Part shown: positions 43,823 to 55,379 of the stretch, in pieces
Numbering within the stretch: the stretch's first letter is position 1
Layout: the number at the start of each line of letters is the position of its first letter
Origin: Ctenosaura bakeri
Lineage: Eukaryota; Chordata; Lepidosauria; Squamata; Iguanidae
Reading direction: 5' to 3'
Length of the DNA stretch: 64,000 nucleotides
NCBI GenBank assembly: GCA_948474755.1
Contig: CAOLHI010000929.1
Location: 248,001 to 312,000, forward strand
Translations under genes and position numbers: made by a program
The notes under the pieces: model-generated
What the model saw: the letters and a program-made list of their open reading frames with translations, nothing else
Database searches by the model: none
What the model was told of the DNA's origin: nothing

Positions 43823-45000
43823 GCTTCATCTCTTTCTTCCAAAAATTGGGACTTAGGGCAGGCTCACACTGAGGGCACTTCCAGACTGATTGAAAAGTCC
43901 CCAATTTTGTTTCTGTTTTTTCTGATTTTATACTGGGTTAAAATAAACAGATCATACTGGGAGCTGAAAGAAAATATTACAGAGTAAAGAAAACATATAT
44001 GGATTGGAAAGAACAGGGAAAAAATCTGGGACTTTCTGGTCTTTTTAATCTTTAAAAGTTTTTTTACAAGGTACAAATAAAAACACAAAAGGTTATATGA
44101 TTCACACACAGTTCAACAGATTTGAATTAAAAGCACTTCATAGAAAGGAGAGTATCCACTCCATTAAAAGACACTCAGCAGCCAGTCAATTGCTGAAGGT
44201 TTGCTTGTTGGTGGAGGGAAGGAAAATAGTCTAGTTTCCCTTGGAAAGAAATATCATGTCTTGTGAGAAGTCACTGAAAACCTTCTCTTGTACAGCACAG
44301 CAAGGAAGTTGGTGGTCCTTTTGCATTCGTATCACACTGATGTCTCTGCTTACCTTACTTTCCTAGTGCTTAGAACAGTTTACTGTCCAGGCTGAGTCTT
44401 AGGCTCTGATTCAAAACTCAAAAGTGCTTCTAAGAGACAGAGAGAAAAGGTTGGGCTGGAAGGCGAATCAAGATCAATTCATATGGAATTGCACCTGTGT
44501 GTGTCATTTTGTGGTCATTGCAGGAGGAGGTATTCACTACCTCTTTTGTGTAGTGACCACCCCAACATGGAAAGCTCACCCCTCCAATACTGCCATTTAG
44601 TGGCTGGGGAATGGCAATGAGCAGTCAAGGGGAGTCAGGCTACTTTCCTACAGCAGAATGTGGGGAAACGAGGTCATTCCCCATGATCTTTGGAGAACCC
44701 CTGGGAGATCCTGAAGGATGTTCAGCTATAGAAACATAATTGGATATTCCTTGGCTCCCCCTGACCTTCCTTGGCCACTAAATGGCTGTGTTGGGAGAGT
44801 ACAGAAGGAAAGTGAGTTCTCAGTGTAGGAAGAAGGGACAGAGCAGAGTGACATCTGGAGGAACTTTAGGCTCCCCAGATGATGCAGAATCTTGGCCCAT
44901 ATTTCTCAGCAAGTTACAACTGCTCAAGGAAGCCCTTTTATAGGGTCTTTCCTATACAGAAAGATCCAATGGGCAGCCTGAATGGGTAGAGTCAGTTCAG

Positions 45001-45082
45001 GGCTGCCTGAGAATATTTCACTGCCTAAAATAATAAATGTGGCTGCCTGAGAATATTTCACTGCCTAAAATAATAAATGTGG
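45001..45082 (+). repeat. Tandem duplication, 40-bp unit
   Basis: Two identical consecutive copies begin GGCTGCCTGAGAATATTTCA at 45001 and 45041. Identity implies a recent event or strand slippage. Confidence 0.95.
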
Positions 45083-45769
45083 CAACATGATCATACAACA
45101 AGAACCTCAGACCCTGGGACTCAATTTCACTTTTGGAGGGGGGTCCTGATCTGGCCCTCAAGGGTCTTTCTTTCTTTATGATGCCACTTTTTTGTTGTTC
45201 CCCAATTTATGTGCCATCTCTCCTGCTCCACTTTAACAGACTGAACTACCTTTTCTAAAGCTTAGTTGCTGGCTGTAAGATTTTTAAGCTAAAGCAAATG
45301 TTTGTTATTTTATGTCCTCAACTTTGGCCCTACCCATCATTGGAATGCAGCCCTCAAGATCTTGATCTGAAATTAAATTGGACCCTTGAGTTAAATGCTT
45401 CCCCAGCTTGCCATACATGGTAGCCACAATAGCTTCCAAAGACATTAGGTGAGTTCCACATCAAACCTACCAGTAGTCCCCGTTTCCTTGAAAAAAAAAT
45501 GAGGGGGATCTGGGAGCCCCTATAGATAGTGTGAAAGGTATTCCTGAGTACCTTCTGTGGGAATTGTTAAAGATTTCATCCCCCTTTTCTCCTGTTGCCT
45601 TGAGTGGAATTTCACTCAAGCAATATTGCCAAGAACAATATCTATATAATAAAGTCACCACCAACTGGTTGGTCTTAATGTCTGTTAGATACAGTGGAGC
45701 AACCTTAACTGCTAAGCCATGGGACTCCGCCAGGTGGCCTTGCGTGCCGATATCACTCAGTTTAAATTA

Positions 45770-46020
45770 TTTTGTGTTGAAAATTGGAGGAAGGAACATC
45801 AGCAATATAAGATATGCATATGACACCATACTACTAGCAGAAAACAGCCAAGAGTTAGAATGATTATTGAAGAATGTCAAGACAAAAAGTACAAAGGCAG
45901 GTTTATAGCTGAACATTAAGAAAACAAAAATAATGACTGCAAATGATCTACATAACCTTAAAGGAGGCTATGAAGATCTTTCATCCATAGGGTAGCCATA
46001 AGCCAAAGTTGACTTGACAG
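45770..46020 (+). mobile_element. RTE/BovB LINE fragment: reverse transcriptase piece joined to tail
   Basis: The translation GGRNISNIRYAYDTILLAEN then KAGL and LNIKKTKIMT fits the RTE/BovB reverse transcriptase catalytic region, with YAYD in place of YADD. The sequence then jumps to a BovB-like 3' tail (TAGCCATAAGCCAAAGTTGA). It is internally deleted and contains stops. Confidence 0.75.
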
Positions 46021-46037
46021 CAGGTACCAATAAACTG

Positions 46038-46272
46038 AGCCAGAATGGCATAATAGTTTGGGTGCTGAACTAGGACTCTGGAGACCAGAATTCAAATCCC
46101 TGTTCAGTCTTTGAAATCTACTATGTGACCTTGGGCAAGTCATACTCTCTCAGACTCAGAGGAAGGCAAGGCAAAAGCCCCTCTGAACAAATCTTGCTAA
46201 GAAAAACCCTGTGATAGGTTTGCCTTAGGAACACCATAAGTCAGAAATGATTTGAGGGCACAAACCAACAGC
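46038..46272 (+). mobile_element. Sauria-type SINE, full length
   Basis: All parts are present: head (AGCCAGAATGGCATAATAG, GACCAGAATTCAAATCCC), middle (TGTGACCTTGGGCAAGTCAT, GAACAAATCTTGCTAAG) and BovB-like tail (CACCATAAGTCAGAAATGAT). Confidence 0.9.
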
Positions 46273-46332
46273 ATCTGAAACAGAAATATGGAATAAACCC
46301 TATATATGCCCCCTGAATGTCAGAAAAATAGC

Positions 46333-46560
46333 TTGGTTGTTAACTGTCTTCAAATCATTTCTGACTTACAGCAATCATAAGCCAACACTTTCATGTTTTT
46401 TTTCTCAGCAACATTTTTCCAGAGGGTCTTTATGATTGCTCCTCAGAGGTTGAGAGAGTGGGATTCACCCAAGATCACCCAGTGGGTTTCCATGGTCAAA
46501 GCCTAGTCTCCTAGTACCTTAGTCCAACACCCAAAACTACTAGTACATGCTGTCTTTTGT
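46333..46560 (-). mobile_element. Sauria-type SINE, diverged
   Basis: Inverted copy with TCTTCAAATCATTTCTGACT, TCACCCAGTGGGTTTCCATG and the head complement near ACTACTAGTACATGCTG. Confidence 0.8.
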
Positions 46561-49500
46561 AATAGCTTGGTAGCATGGTGTAAAAATAAATTCCACCAAG
46601 TTTTATTAGAAACAATTTTAGTGTAATACACCTATATTTCCACAATCTTCATTTTACATGAGCTGATCAGGAAACTTTTAAAAGGGCTTCTTCCCCTAAT
46701 CCTATCCATCTGATGTAAGGGATTTATGCCTCTTTCCCCAAACTGTGCAACTGAACTGAGGTTTTAATTACAGTTTTTAAATGTTTTTTGATATGGTGGC
46801 TTTTATTCCAAGCTTGCATGAAAGGCAGTACCTGCTGAAATTCTGTCTTCTACACAACCATTAAAGGAAAGGGGACCCTGTCCTTTCATTGCCTGTTTCA
46901 CCTGGCAACTGTGTATCACACACAAGTCCACTTTTACAGTTTGAGACAGAGCTTTACAAAGAAGGTTGTTTGGATTGTGTCCTCCCCACCTCAGATGTTA
47001 ATCCAAAAAACCCCAATCTTTCCAAGCTCTGGTTTTAGTATTGTACAAGGAATAGATATTTCAATCAATTGTATCCATCAGTAGCAATCTTCTTTCTTTG
47101 TCACCTTCCCATGACCAGGCATTGTATGCTGTCATTTGCCTTGAGATAGATCTCAAGTGTAAACAGTCCTTTTCTTCATTGCATCTGTTACCAGGGCAGG
47201 ACTCCTTGGCTAGGGCTGCTGCTTTGTGATTAACACACTCATCACCCTGTTGTGTTTGCCAGCTCAGCTTGGCACTGTTGCAGCTCAGCAAATGAGCCTT
47301 GTGTTCTCCTAATCCTGGGTCACTCCGGTTCTTACTGTAGCATCTAGATCGAATGGCCACACCTGGAGCAAAAGACAAGACAGGACTTGTTCTAAACCAA
47401 GCACTTCCTGCTTCTTGCTTCTGCCTCCCTTCAACTTTGTTTTCCATTTAATACTCTCACTCTCTTTTTCCTTGCATCTTTTCCAGTGTGGGAAAAATAT
47501 TGATGTATCATATAACCCTGTGAAACTATTGATATTATCGGCAGAACAGAAACCAAGACACACCAGTTGCATCAGCCAACATTATTGCATTTCACTAACG
47601 AACCCAGGTGTTGGTATCACAACCTGATTAAGTCATGCAATAAGCCAAGTTATGATCAAAGTTCAGAAAAATTACTGGTACTTGTTTGGATGATAGCTCC
47701 TACCAGCATGGCCATTTTAAAGCCCAAAAAGTAAACTTTCCAAGATGAAGTTGTACTACTATTCCCCTCTTTTAGGGGGGAGTTTCATGTCTCTAATGTA
47801 TTTCATACTTTGCCTATAGTTTCTGGCCTAGTACCTCTAGTTCTGAGACAAGAAAGTTAGTAGGAAAGGGTCATTGCATTAAGTTAACTGTTATCAAACT
47901 TCTCAAAAATCTAAATCAAATTGGTGTTTAAATGTACATTGCATTATGACAATAAAAACCTCATCATAATGAAGGTGAAAAATTCCATCCATTATTTAAC
48001 GGTTTTTCTTTTGAGTTGGGGAGGGAAGGAAATAGCTACATGAATTTTTGAAAACCCTATTTCTCAGAAGCCTTGCCCAAGAGCCTTCTCTTGTTTTCTC
48101 TCCCTCCTTTATAATCTTATCTTCTTATCCTTCCTCTTTCTTTAGTTTACTGACTTCATATGGATCATGGCAAACGTTCCAGGTTTAAGAGATTAAACAT
48201 TCAGTTTCCTGAAACAGATGAGGAATCTGTAGGTGGTTCCTGTGTGTTGATGGCAGGAGGACCATCTGGATGCAAAGAAGACTGCCAACCTCCTTCCAAG
48301 CTATCCTTACTAGATTTGTGACCTAAATCATGTGATTCAACAATCTGAGGAACTCAGAAAAAGTGAGAAGTAGTTTTGTAAAAATCCAGGAGAACTACGC
48401 ATTGGATAAAGAACTAAATAAGTAAAGAAAGAACTAAATAAGTAATGTAAAATTTGTTTGCTCCTAAGCACTTAATTCTGGACAAAGGTCAGTGCTGAAA
48501 TTCCAGCTTTGAAGTCAATTGCTTTCATTAAGAAAGCCCCCTTTGCTGACAGATTTCCAACTTAATTCATAACTTGATTGATTTCGATTAGTTTGTTCCT
48601 GTAATTGCTTTAGCTGAGTCATGATTGTAATCCTTTGAATTGTCCTATGTATTTTGCTATAAATCTTGACAAACCCTATTCATGCAGATCCTTTTCAGCT
48701 AGGATTCCCAGACTGAATACTGGAGAAGACTTTTGTACCTTGAATGGTTATGTAGAAAGGGAATTTCAGCAGGTGTTGCTTGTTATCAGGTTGTGACAAG
48801 CAATGTGTGCTGAAAATCCCTCTTCTACACAATCATTAAAGGTATAGGAGCCTTCTTCCAGTTTTCCATTTGGCAAGCATAGTTCCTTGTTCGCATGCTA
48901 TGTGCAGAATCTTCTGCACAAATGGTGAACAGTGATTAGCAAGCATGCACCTGTCTCTGAAACAGTAGAACACTTTTGCCGGTGAAGCCAGTATGCAAAT
49001 TCAGAATATTGTCCAGTGGGATTACCATAATTCCTCACTAGTTTCCCAAGTCTTTGCAAGAAAGTATCGGATGGTCATCACCAATATGATATGTGGGAAG
49101 AGCAAAATTTGTGCAAACTGGGAATAAACAGAATGTGTGAACACAGACATAGAAAGGAACGTACTCTGGGGCTAGAATTAAAGCAAGTGATCTGGTACAT
49201 GGAGAGGGGAGGTTTGTAGAGAATGCATGCAGCCCAAAAATTATAGGAAAAGGCAAGCTAATATCCTCAGTGTTCTGTGATAAGAGCTCTTGTACTGAAA
49301 TACCTCAAATGCTACAACATCAGAATCCTGCCTCAATGTGGTTGACTCATATCAGAAGGCACTCCAATCAGATCTCTTGCTGTAATGCAGTGGCAGAAGG
49401 AACATTCCCTACCTTAAATCTCACCTTGGCCACGAACTCATTAGCTGATCTTAGGCAAGGCACTATCTCCATTTCAGCATCAGCCCTCTGTCTACAGTGT

Positions 49501-50189
49501 GGAGTTGATAATACCAGTCTGGTTTATACAATTAAAGATGTGATCACTTGCAAAAGAAGGCCTGTTTAACAGTCAGTCCCACAATATGGCATTTGAGGTA
49601 TCACACTCACAAGGTTGTACCACTGGGATTTGTTTATTAGTAGGCTTGATGACATCATCTCTTCTCCTCAAAATGTCTTTTTTCCCTTTAAGTTTAACTT
49701 GAAAGTTCACAGTAGCCGGAGGGAAATAGTTTTTTCCCTGCAACAATATAGTATCCTGAGCTATCCATGTTGTAATGAAAAATATCTGTGCAGTCTTCTT
49801 TTTGAATATATTATTAAGACCTTTATTTTTGCAAAAGACCTCCTGGTAAAGATGAAAACTGCTAGAATTGGACAGGTGACATGGATCAACATAGCTTTCT
49901 GCAATTTTGGATTCTCCTTGGTGCATGGCTTTTATCCCCCCTCCCGCTTCAAGCTGGTCTAGACTGTAAATGCACTTAACGGAGGAGGGAGGGATTTCCC
50001 TGAAAGATATTTGAAGAGGAGAAAAGGCAGGAAGAATTATGCACTATTTCTGCCCCTTATTTCTCTTCTGCAAAAGCCTGTATTCAGGATGCTACTCTAT
50101 CAAGCTAACAAATAGTTAAGCATAACATTCAGATTGTACTCACAATATATTGAAAGTGTTTGTATAAATGCTAGGCAGACTGAAAGGTA
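46561..50189. other. Intergenic, mostly unassigned
   Basis: I recognise no gene. A dispersed motif CTTCTACACAACCATTAAAGG (46849) recurs at 48823 in a fold-back (separate entry). The rest shows no named repeat. Open frames of 115-128 codons here lack recognisable domains. Confidence 0.4.
48743..48838. repeat. Fold-back repeat
   Basis: The left arm AATGGTTATGTAGAAAGGGA with ATTTCAGCA pairs imperfectly with TGCTGAAAATCCCTC and TTCTACACAATCATT. TGCTTGT and ACAAGCA pair near the loop. A diverged single arm occurs at 46835-46862. Unknown family. Confidence 0.65.
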
Positions 50190-50850
50190 CAAATTATACA
50201 GACTTTTAAAGTTGGAAGGGGCTGTCAAATCCAACCCCTTGCCATGCAGGGATGAACAGCTAAAGCATCCTGGAAGATGACTGCTCAACCTCTGTTGACA
50301 GATCTCCAAAGAAGGAAGGTCCACCACTCCAAGGCAGTCTTACAGGAAATAAGTTTTTCCTTATGTTTAAGTAGAGTTGTTGTTGTTCTTGCTGTTGTAG
50401 TAATTTGGAGCCATTGGTTCATATCCTAGTCTCCGGAGCAGAAGAAAACAAGTTCACTCCATCTTCTACATGCCATCCCTTCAGGTAATAAAAGGTGGCT
50501 AGAGAGAACCAATGTGATGTGGTGGTTTGAGTGCTAGACTACGGCCCTGAAGAGGAGGGTTTGATTCCTCCCGCGGCCATGGAAACCCAATGGGTAACCT
50601 TGGTGCTTCAGATACTCTCAGCCTCCAGAAAAATCCTATGATAGGGTCACCTTAGGGCTGCCATTAATCAGAAATGACTTGAAGGCACACAACAGCACAC
50701 AACAGCAACAATATCATGTCATGTCATGTCATTTCACCTCTCAATCGTCTCTTCTCCAGACTAAACATACCCAACTCCTGAAGTCATTTCTAATGAGGTT
50801 TGTTTTCCAGACTTTTCATTATCTCAGTTGCCCTTCTCTGGACATGTTCT
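50190..50850 (-). mobile_element. CR1 LINE 3' fragment, interrupted by a SINE
   Basis: On the minus strand, the complement of AGTTGGAAGGGGCTGTCAAA, CCTTGCCATGCAGGGATGAA and TCTCCAAAGAAGGAAGGTCC is the CR1 3' UTR and end of ORF2. The part from 50745 (CTTCTCCAGACTAAACATAC, GCCCTTCTCTGGACATG) is the preceding coding region. A Sauria SINE (50497-50712) sits between. Confidence 0.75.
50497..50712 (+). mobile_element. Sauria-type SINE inserted in CR1
   Basis: Head ACCAATGTGATGTGGTGGTT, GGGTTTGATTCCTCCCGCGG, then GGGTCACCTTAGGGCTGCC and the tail ATCAGAAATGACTTGAAGG with repeated CACACAACAGCA. Confidence 0.85.
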
Positions 50851-51359
50851 AGCTTGTAACATATTTTACAATAATATAACAATGGTTTATCTCAGAACAG
50901 CACTATCTTTCTGTGCTCCTGTAAGGCAAACGTCTATGCTGATGATAGCCGTGCTGCTGGTAGGGTCTCTTATGTCAGATGGGCTTTTGCTGAGGAATCA
51001 GACTAAAAATACCAAACAGCTACTGGGCAGCAGCAGTGAGGGAGGTTGACACTGGTGGAAGATCTCTCAGAGACAACAGCAGTGGCACCATAGCTAGCAG
51101 TACTGTGCAGAAGAAGGCACGGTAAACCCCTCTCGAATGTCTTTCACCATGAAAACCCTTTGATGATACAATCCAAAATGAAACAGGAGATAGTGCCAGA
51201 AGATGAAACTCCCAGGTTGGAGGGCATTCCGTGAACTATTGGGGTACAGGAAGAGACAACTATGAGTAGTGCTGTGGCTAATGGTGTAGCCGGACAGAAG
51301 CAGAAAGGACATTCAGCTGTTAACCTTCTCAGAGATAAAAGGAAAGTCTGAAGCTGCAC

Positions 51360-52045
51360 AACACATAGTATAGGAATATGGAACATGAGAAGCACGAATC
51401 AGGAGAAGCTAGACATTGGAAAACCAGATAAGGAATGTACAAATAGTTGGGATGAGTAGCTAAAGTGGACAGGAATGGGACATTTTTTGAATCAGATAAT
51501 TACAGAGTATTTTACTCAGGAAAGGAAAATCTAAGAAGAAATGGTATGGCATTAATAGTGAGGAAAATTGCAGCAAAAGCAGTCAAAAGATATAATGCAA
51601 AATCTAACCAAATCATATCAATAAAACTTCAGGGAAAGCCTATCAATATAACCAACTACAGAGGCAGACGAAAGATTCTGTGCTAGAGTTCAAGAGGAAA
51701 ACTGGTCACAATTTAAAAAAAGGACTTATTGTTAACCATAGGCAGAATGCAAAAGTAGGAAACAGAGTAGAATGAGACTGTAGGAAAAGTAGAATGAGAC
51801 TGTGCTTAGGATCAAAAAATGAAGCAGGAAAGTGATTGACTGAATTTTGTGAGGTCAATAGTTCATTCATCGCAATCACATTCCTCAAGCAACCAAAGAG
51901 ATAACTGCATACATACACATTACCTGATGGCCAATATAGTAATCAAATAGACTACATAATCGAAAGCAGAAGATGGAGAATCTCTCTGCAGAAACAAGAT
52001 CAGGTTGAAGTCGACTTAACAGTAGTTAACAACAAAAATGATGGT
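51360..52045 (+). mobile_element. RTE/BovB LINE fragment, endonuclease region
   Basis: Translation gives an apurinic-type endonuclease remnant: GIWNMRSTNQ near 51375, KWTGMG, then DNYRVFYSGKENLRRNGMAL (51488-51548), IISIKLQGKPINIT, and further on NQIDYIIESRRW near 51955. The order matches RTE/BovB endonucleases. A deletion near 51680 and several stops and frameshifts break it. Confidence 0.8.
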
Positions 52046-52505
52046 TTATATTCTCCAGAAAGTGGGTCCATGTGCTGGACATTGTATATCAATATTTTTC
52101 TCAGTTAGCTTGAGTTTAGCCTTAAATTACTCTTGCTTTATTAACACAGTTGCTTGATGTAAATTTGAATGCAGCAAGGCCATGTGTGCACAGCCCCTGG
52201 TATTTTTATGAAGTCATGTCCAAACTAGAGTGCGCATCTCCTATACAACTGTACATGTTTAGGTCTCTTCCCCTGATCATTCATCCCATAACTGACTATG
52301 AATTCATGATCTCATGAAATCTTTATTTTATGCACAGTGCATGTGTGTATACATGGACCCAATTACAAGTAATGTGTATGTGCACAGAATTTCTGGATGG
52401 CAAATCAATCAGCTAGGAAAATGCTGAAAAGGACTATTTCCTCACTTGCTGCTGGAAGGTTGTCTTAGTAGGATGACTTTTCTTCCCTCTTTGGTGTTTG
52501 TCTCA
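52046..52505. other. Intergenic, nothing recognised
   Basis: No gene or named repeat seen. Confidence 0.4.
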
Positions 52506-52706
52506 GGCCCTTTCCACACTACACTGTTACAATGCTATTATTCCACTTTCAACCTCCTATGGAATCCTGGGGTTTGCAGTTTAGGGAGGGGCATTTAGAA
52601 TTCTCAGCCAGAGAACTCTTTGGCCTCAGTAAACTACAAGCCCTGGACTTCCACAGGATGTTGAAAGTGGAATAATAGCACTATAAACTGCAGGGCAGAA
52701 AGGGCC
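52506..52706. mobile_element. Palindromic DNA element, TSD TCA
   Basis: Termini GGCCCTTTCCACAC and GCAGAAAGGGCC, flanked by TCA on both sides. The core has CCTATGGAATCCTGGGG and its inverted counterpart. Confidence 0.9.
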
Positions 52707-53197
52707 TCAGATGCCAGATAAGACCACCATCACAGGCATGGTTAGTGAAAACATATGAGAGAGCCTTCTCAGTATAGAATTACTTCCCGTGAGAGGACAG
52801 TTCAGCCCTTTCCTCTGTCTTTTTTGTGGGCAGGCAAAAACCTTCTTGTTTATCCATCTCTGTGATTGTTAACTGAGCATTGGGAAAGGTCTTCTAATTA
52901 GGATATCAAATATTTTTTATGATCATTATTATTAATGGCCTTTTAGCTGTTTCAAAGTAATGCTTTTAACATGGTTCTGCATTTCAGTGCCTTTAAACTC
53001 TTTTAACGCTTTGGTGTCCTGACTCTGCAGGAAACCCCAAATCCCTCTTTCTCAAAACTAGACTTCCAATTATATTTGTTGACAAATATAAAAAGCTGCC
53101 TACCAGATGGTGATAGTGGCTGTGGCATCATCGTCGTCGTCGACATCATCTCCATCACCATCACCATCACCTCTGTGCCCCCTTCAAATTTAACAAA

Positions 53198-53586
53198 ATT
53201 TAAGATATTATTGTATTTAGTAACTACAGCAAGGTTAACATATGTGCAACATTGGAAAGAAAAGAAATATATTGATATTGAGAAGTGGAAGTTAAAAGTT
53301 CTGGATATGATAGAGATGGAAAAATTAGCATTTTCTTTGAAGAATAAATCTATCCAGAATTTTGAAAAAGAATGGAAAGAAGTATTGGATTGGGTAAAGA
53401 TATAAATGTATAAGAAATCAAGAAGAAATAATGTAATCGTTTTCTTCTCTGTAAAATGGAAATTATGTTTGTATGTAGTGGAAATAAGCAATTGCAACTG
53501 GAAGATTTAAGCCTGGAAGTGTGGTTTTTTTTTTTGTTTCTTATTTTTGAGATTAAATTTTAATAAAAATTATTTAAAAAAAAAAA
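53198..53586 (+). mobile_element. L1 LINE 3' fragment with target duplication
   Basis: Translation includes TYVQHWKEKKYIDIEKWKLK and LDMIEMEKLAFSLK, the ORF2 C-terminus, very like the copy at 36648. It ends in AATAAAAATTATTT and poly(A). CAAATTTAACAAA occurs at 53185-53197 and 53587-53599. Confidence 0.85.
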
Positions 53587-53599
53587 CAAATTTAACAAA

Positions 53600-54058
53600 G
53601 GCCCTTTCCACACGGGGAAATAAAACGTTGTAGCGCGACCTCCATTGGAGGTCGTCTACACCGTAAAGTGGATTGGGGCGGACTACTTTTGCATAGTTCC
53701 ACACCCCAATCCGTGCTAGGGCGCCCAGAAGTGGCGGCGTCTTTTTGAAAACCACTTTTCATGTGGTCTTTAAAAAGAACGATCGTGCAGCCCCGTCGCA
53801 GAGCCCGGTGTGGATTTGCAGGCGCACGCAAGGGCGTGCCTGCAGATCTGCCAGGGGCAGGCTTTCTGCCTGACGAGTTTCTCCGGTTGGTGGAGTGCCT
53901 CTGCCAATCGTAAACCGCCATTTTGGCCCCGCAGGATGCCGCGGGACGCCAAGGAGTGTGGAGCAGTGAAAACGCACTGGTCCACATGGTGGCGGACTGA
54001 GGTAAGCTCCATTTCAGGACGTCTCAGGACTTTTTTTCCTTAACGTGTGAAAAGGGCC
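53600..54058. mobile_element. GC-rich non-autonomous DNA element, 459 bp
   Basis: Termini GGCCCTTTCCACAC and GTGTGAAAAGGGCC. The interior is closely related to 12629-13087: GCGACCTCCATTGGAGGTCG hairpin, CGCCCAGAAGTGGCGGCG, CAGGCGCACGC...GCGTGCCTG. It lies directly against the L1 target duplication. Flanks AAA and ATA match 2 of 3. Confidence 0.85.
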
Positions 54059-54181
54059 ATAATTTAACAAAAAAGCACAGGAAAGAATTATATGAAAGTG
54101 AGATCAACAATTGGCTCCAGACTCCATTGACTCCATTGATTAAATGGTGAGCAGAAAAAAAAAAACACTGCTGATGAAAAG

Positions 54182-54600
54182 GCAAGAGACCAGATCCTCT
54201 CTGCTTTTGGAAGCTAAATAGGGTCAAGCCTAGTTAGAACTCGGATGGAGCACTGCCAAGGAATATCAAGTGCTCTAGGCTGTATTTCAGAGGAAGGCAA
54301 TGGCAAACCATCTCTGATTATTCCTCTATTCATGTTGTTGTTGCTGTTGTTGTTGTCGTGTGCCTTCAAATAGTTTCTGACTTATGGAGACTCTGAGGCG
54401 AACCTATCACAGGGTTTTCTGGGGCTGAGAGTATGTGATACACCCAAGGTCACCCACAAGGTTTCCATGGCCAAATGAGGAATTGACCCCTGGTTTCCAT
54501 GATCATAGTCTAGCACTCAAACCACAACATAATGCTGGCTCTCATAAAATTCATAGATGACCATAAGTCAGCAGGCAATTTGAAAATACATGCACACACA
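54182..54600 (+). mobile_element. 5S rRNA-headed SINE split by a Sauria SINE
   Basis: The head (AGACCAGATCCTCTCTGC, GGAAGCTAAATAGGGTCAAG, ACTCGGATGGAGCACTGCC) and body run to about 54332. The tail ATGACCATAAGTCAGCAGGC resumes after 54543. The intervening part is an inverted Sauria SINE with an ATTCAT word on both sides. Confidence 0.8.
54333..54543 (-). mobile_element. Sauria-type SINE nested in the 5S-type SINE
   Basis: (TTG)n, TGCCTTCAAATAGTTTCTGA, GAGGCGAACCTATCACAGGG, GGTCACCCACAAGGTTTCC and ACAACATAATGCTGGCTCTC give a complete inverted copy. Confidence 0.88.
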
Positions 54601-55379
54601 CACACACAAAACAACTGGTCTGATCCACCTGGTTGGTGTGAGGTGCCTGTGTGTTCTCACAGTCTTCACGAACTTTGTCCATCTAGCCCAGTTTTGTCTT
54701 CTGTAACTACAGTAACTTTCTAGAGTGTCAGACCATTCACACATCCAGCTAATCCTTTTACAGCTAGAAACACCAGAGGTAGAATGGTAGAGGTAAAACA
54801 GTTGAGGTAGAGGTAGAACAGAGGTAGAACGTTGGACCATGCAAAAAGTTTTTTTGCATGCTAATGCCTTTGAGGGCACATTTTCCCCAACAGGTAGGTT
54901 GGTATCTTCAGCATGTGCAGCTATTTTTTAGAAGTGCCAGGAGATGTGTGGAATTTCTGCCTTTTATACATATCTGTCAGAAGAAAAGGGAACAACCCTA
55001 TCCTTATGAATGCTGCTGTTTTTAATGGTAGGATGCCAACAGCCACCAGGTGATCAGCATTGTGTGGTTTTTTTTTTTGTATGAGGAAATTTTCCCTTCA
55101 AATGCTTTTCCTTCTCCTCAGGGGAAATGGGGTAGAAAATGAGTCTAGTTTCATGTCAACTCCATTAAGGACTAATAGAATAACAAAAGCAGCTTCCAGG
55201 AACTGATGATTCACAGAAGACAACCTCAGAGTTGCTGGTAAGCAGAAAAAAGTAATTAAACCCAGGCAATCTCTTAAACTGAAATGGCAAAGGAGGAGAT
55301 TTCACAATGTCTGTGTTTACAAAAAAATCATTACTTGTTTTGAGCCTGATCCAGTATTTTTTAAACCAGCTCTTATTTA

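Noticed and set aside
46038..46110. A tRNA gene, from A- and B-box-like motifs
   Set aside because: The sequence cannot fold as a cloverleaf with a proper acceptor stem and continues into a Sauria SINE body.
53076..53405. 109-codon plus-strand frame
   Set aside because: It joins a short ATC/CAT trinucleotide repeat to the L1 ORF2 tail. Only the L1 part is real, and it is a dead fragment.
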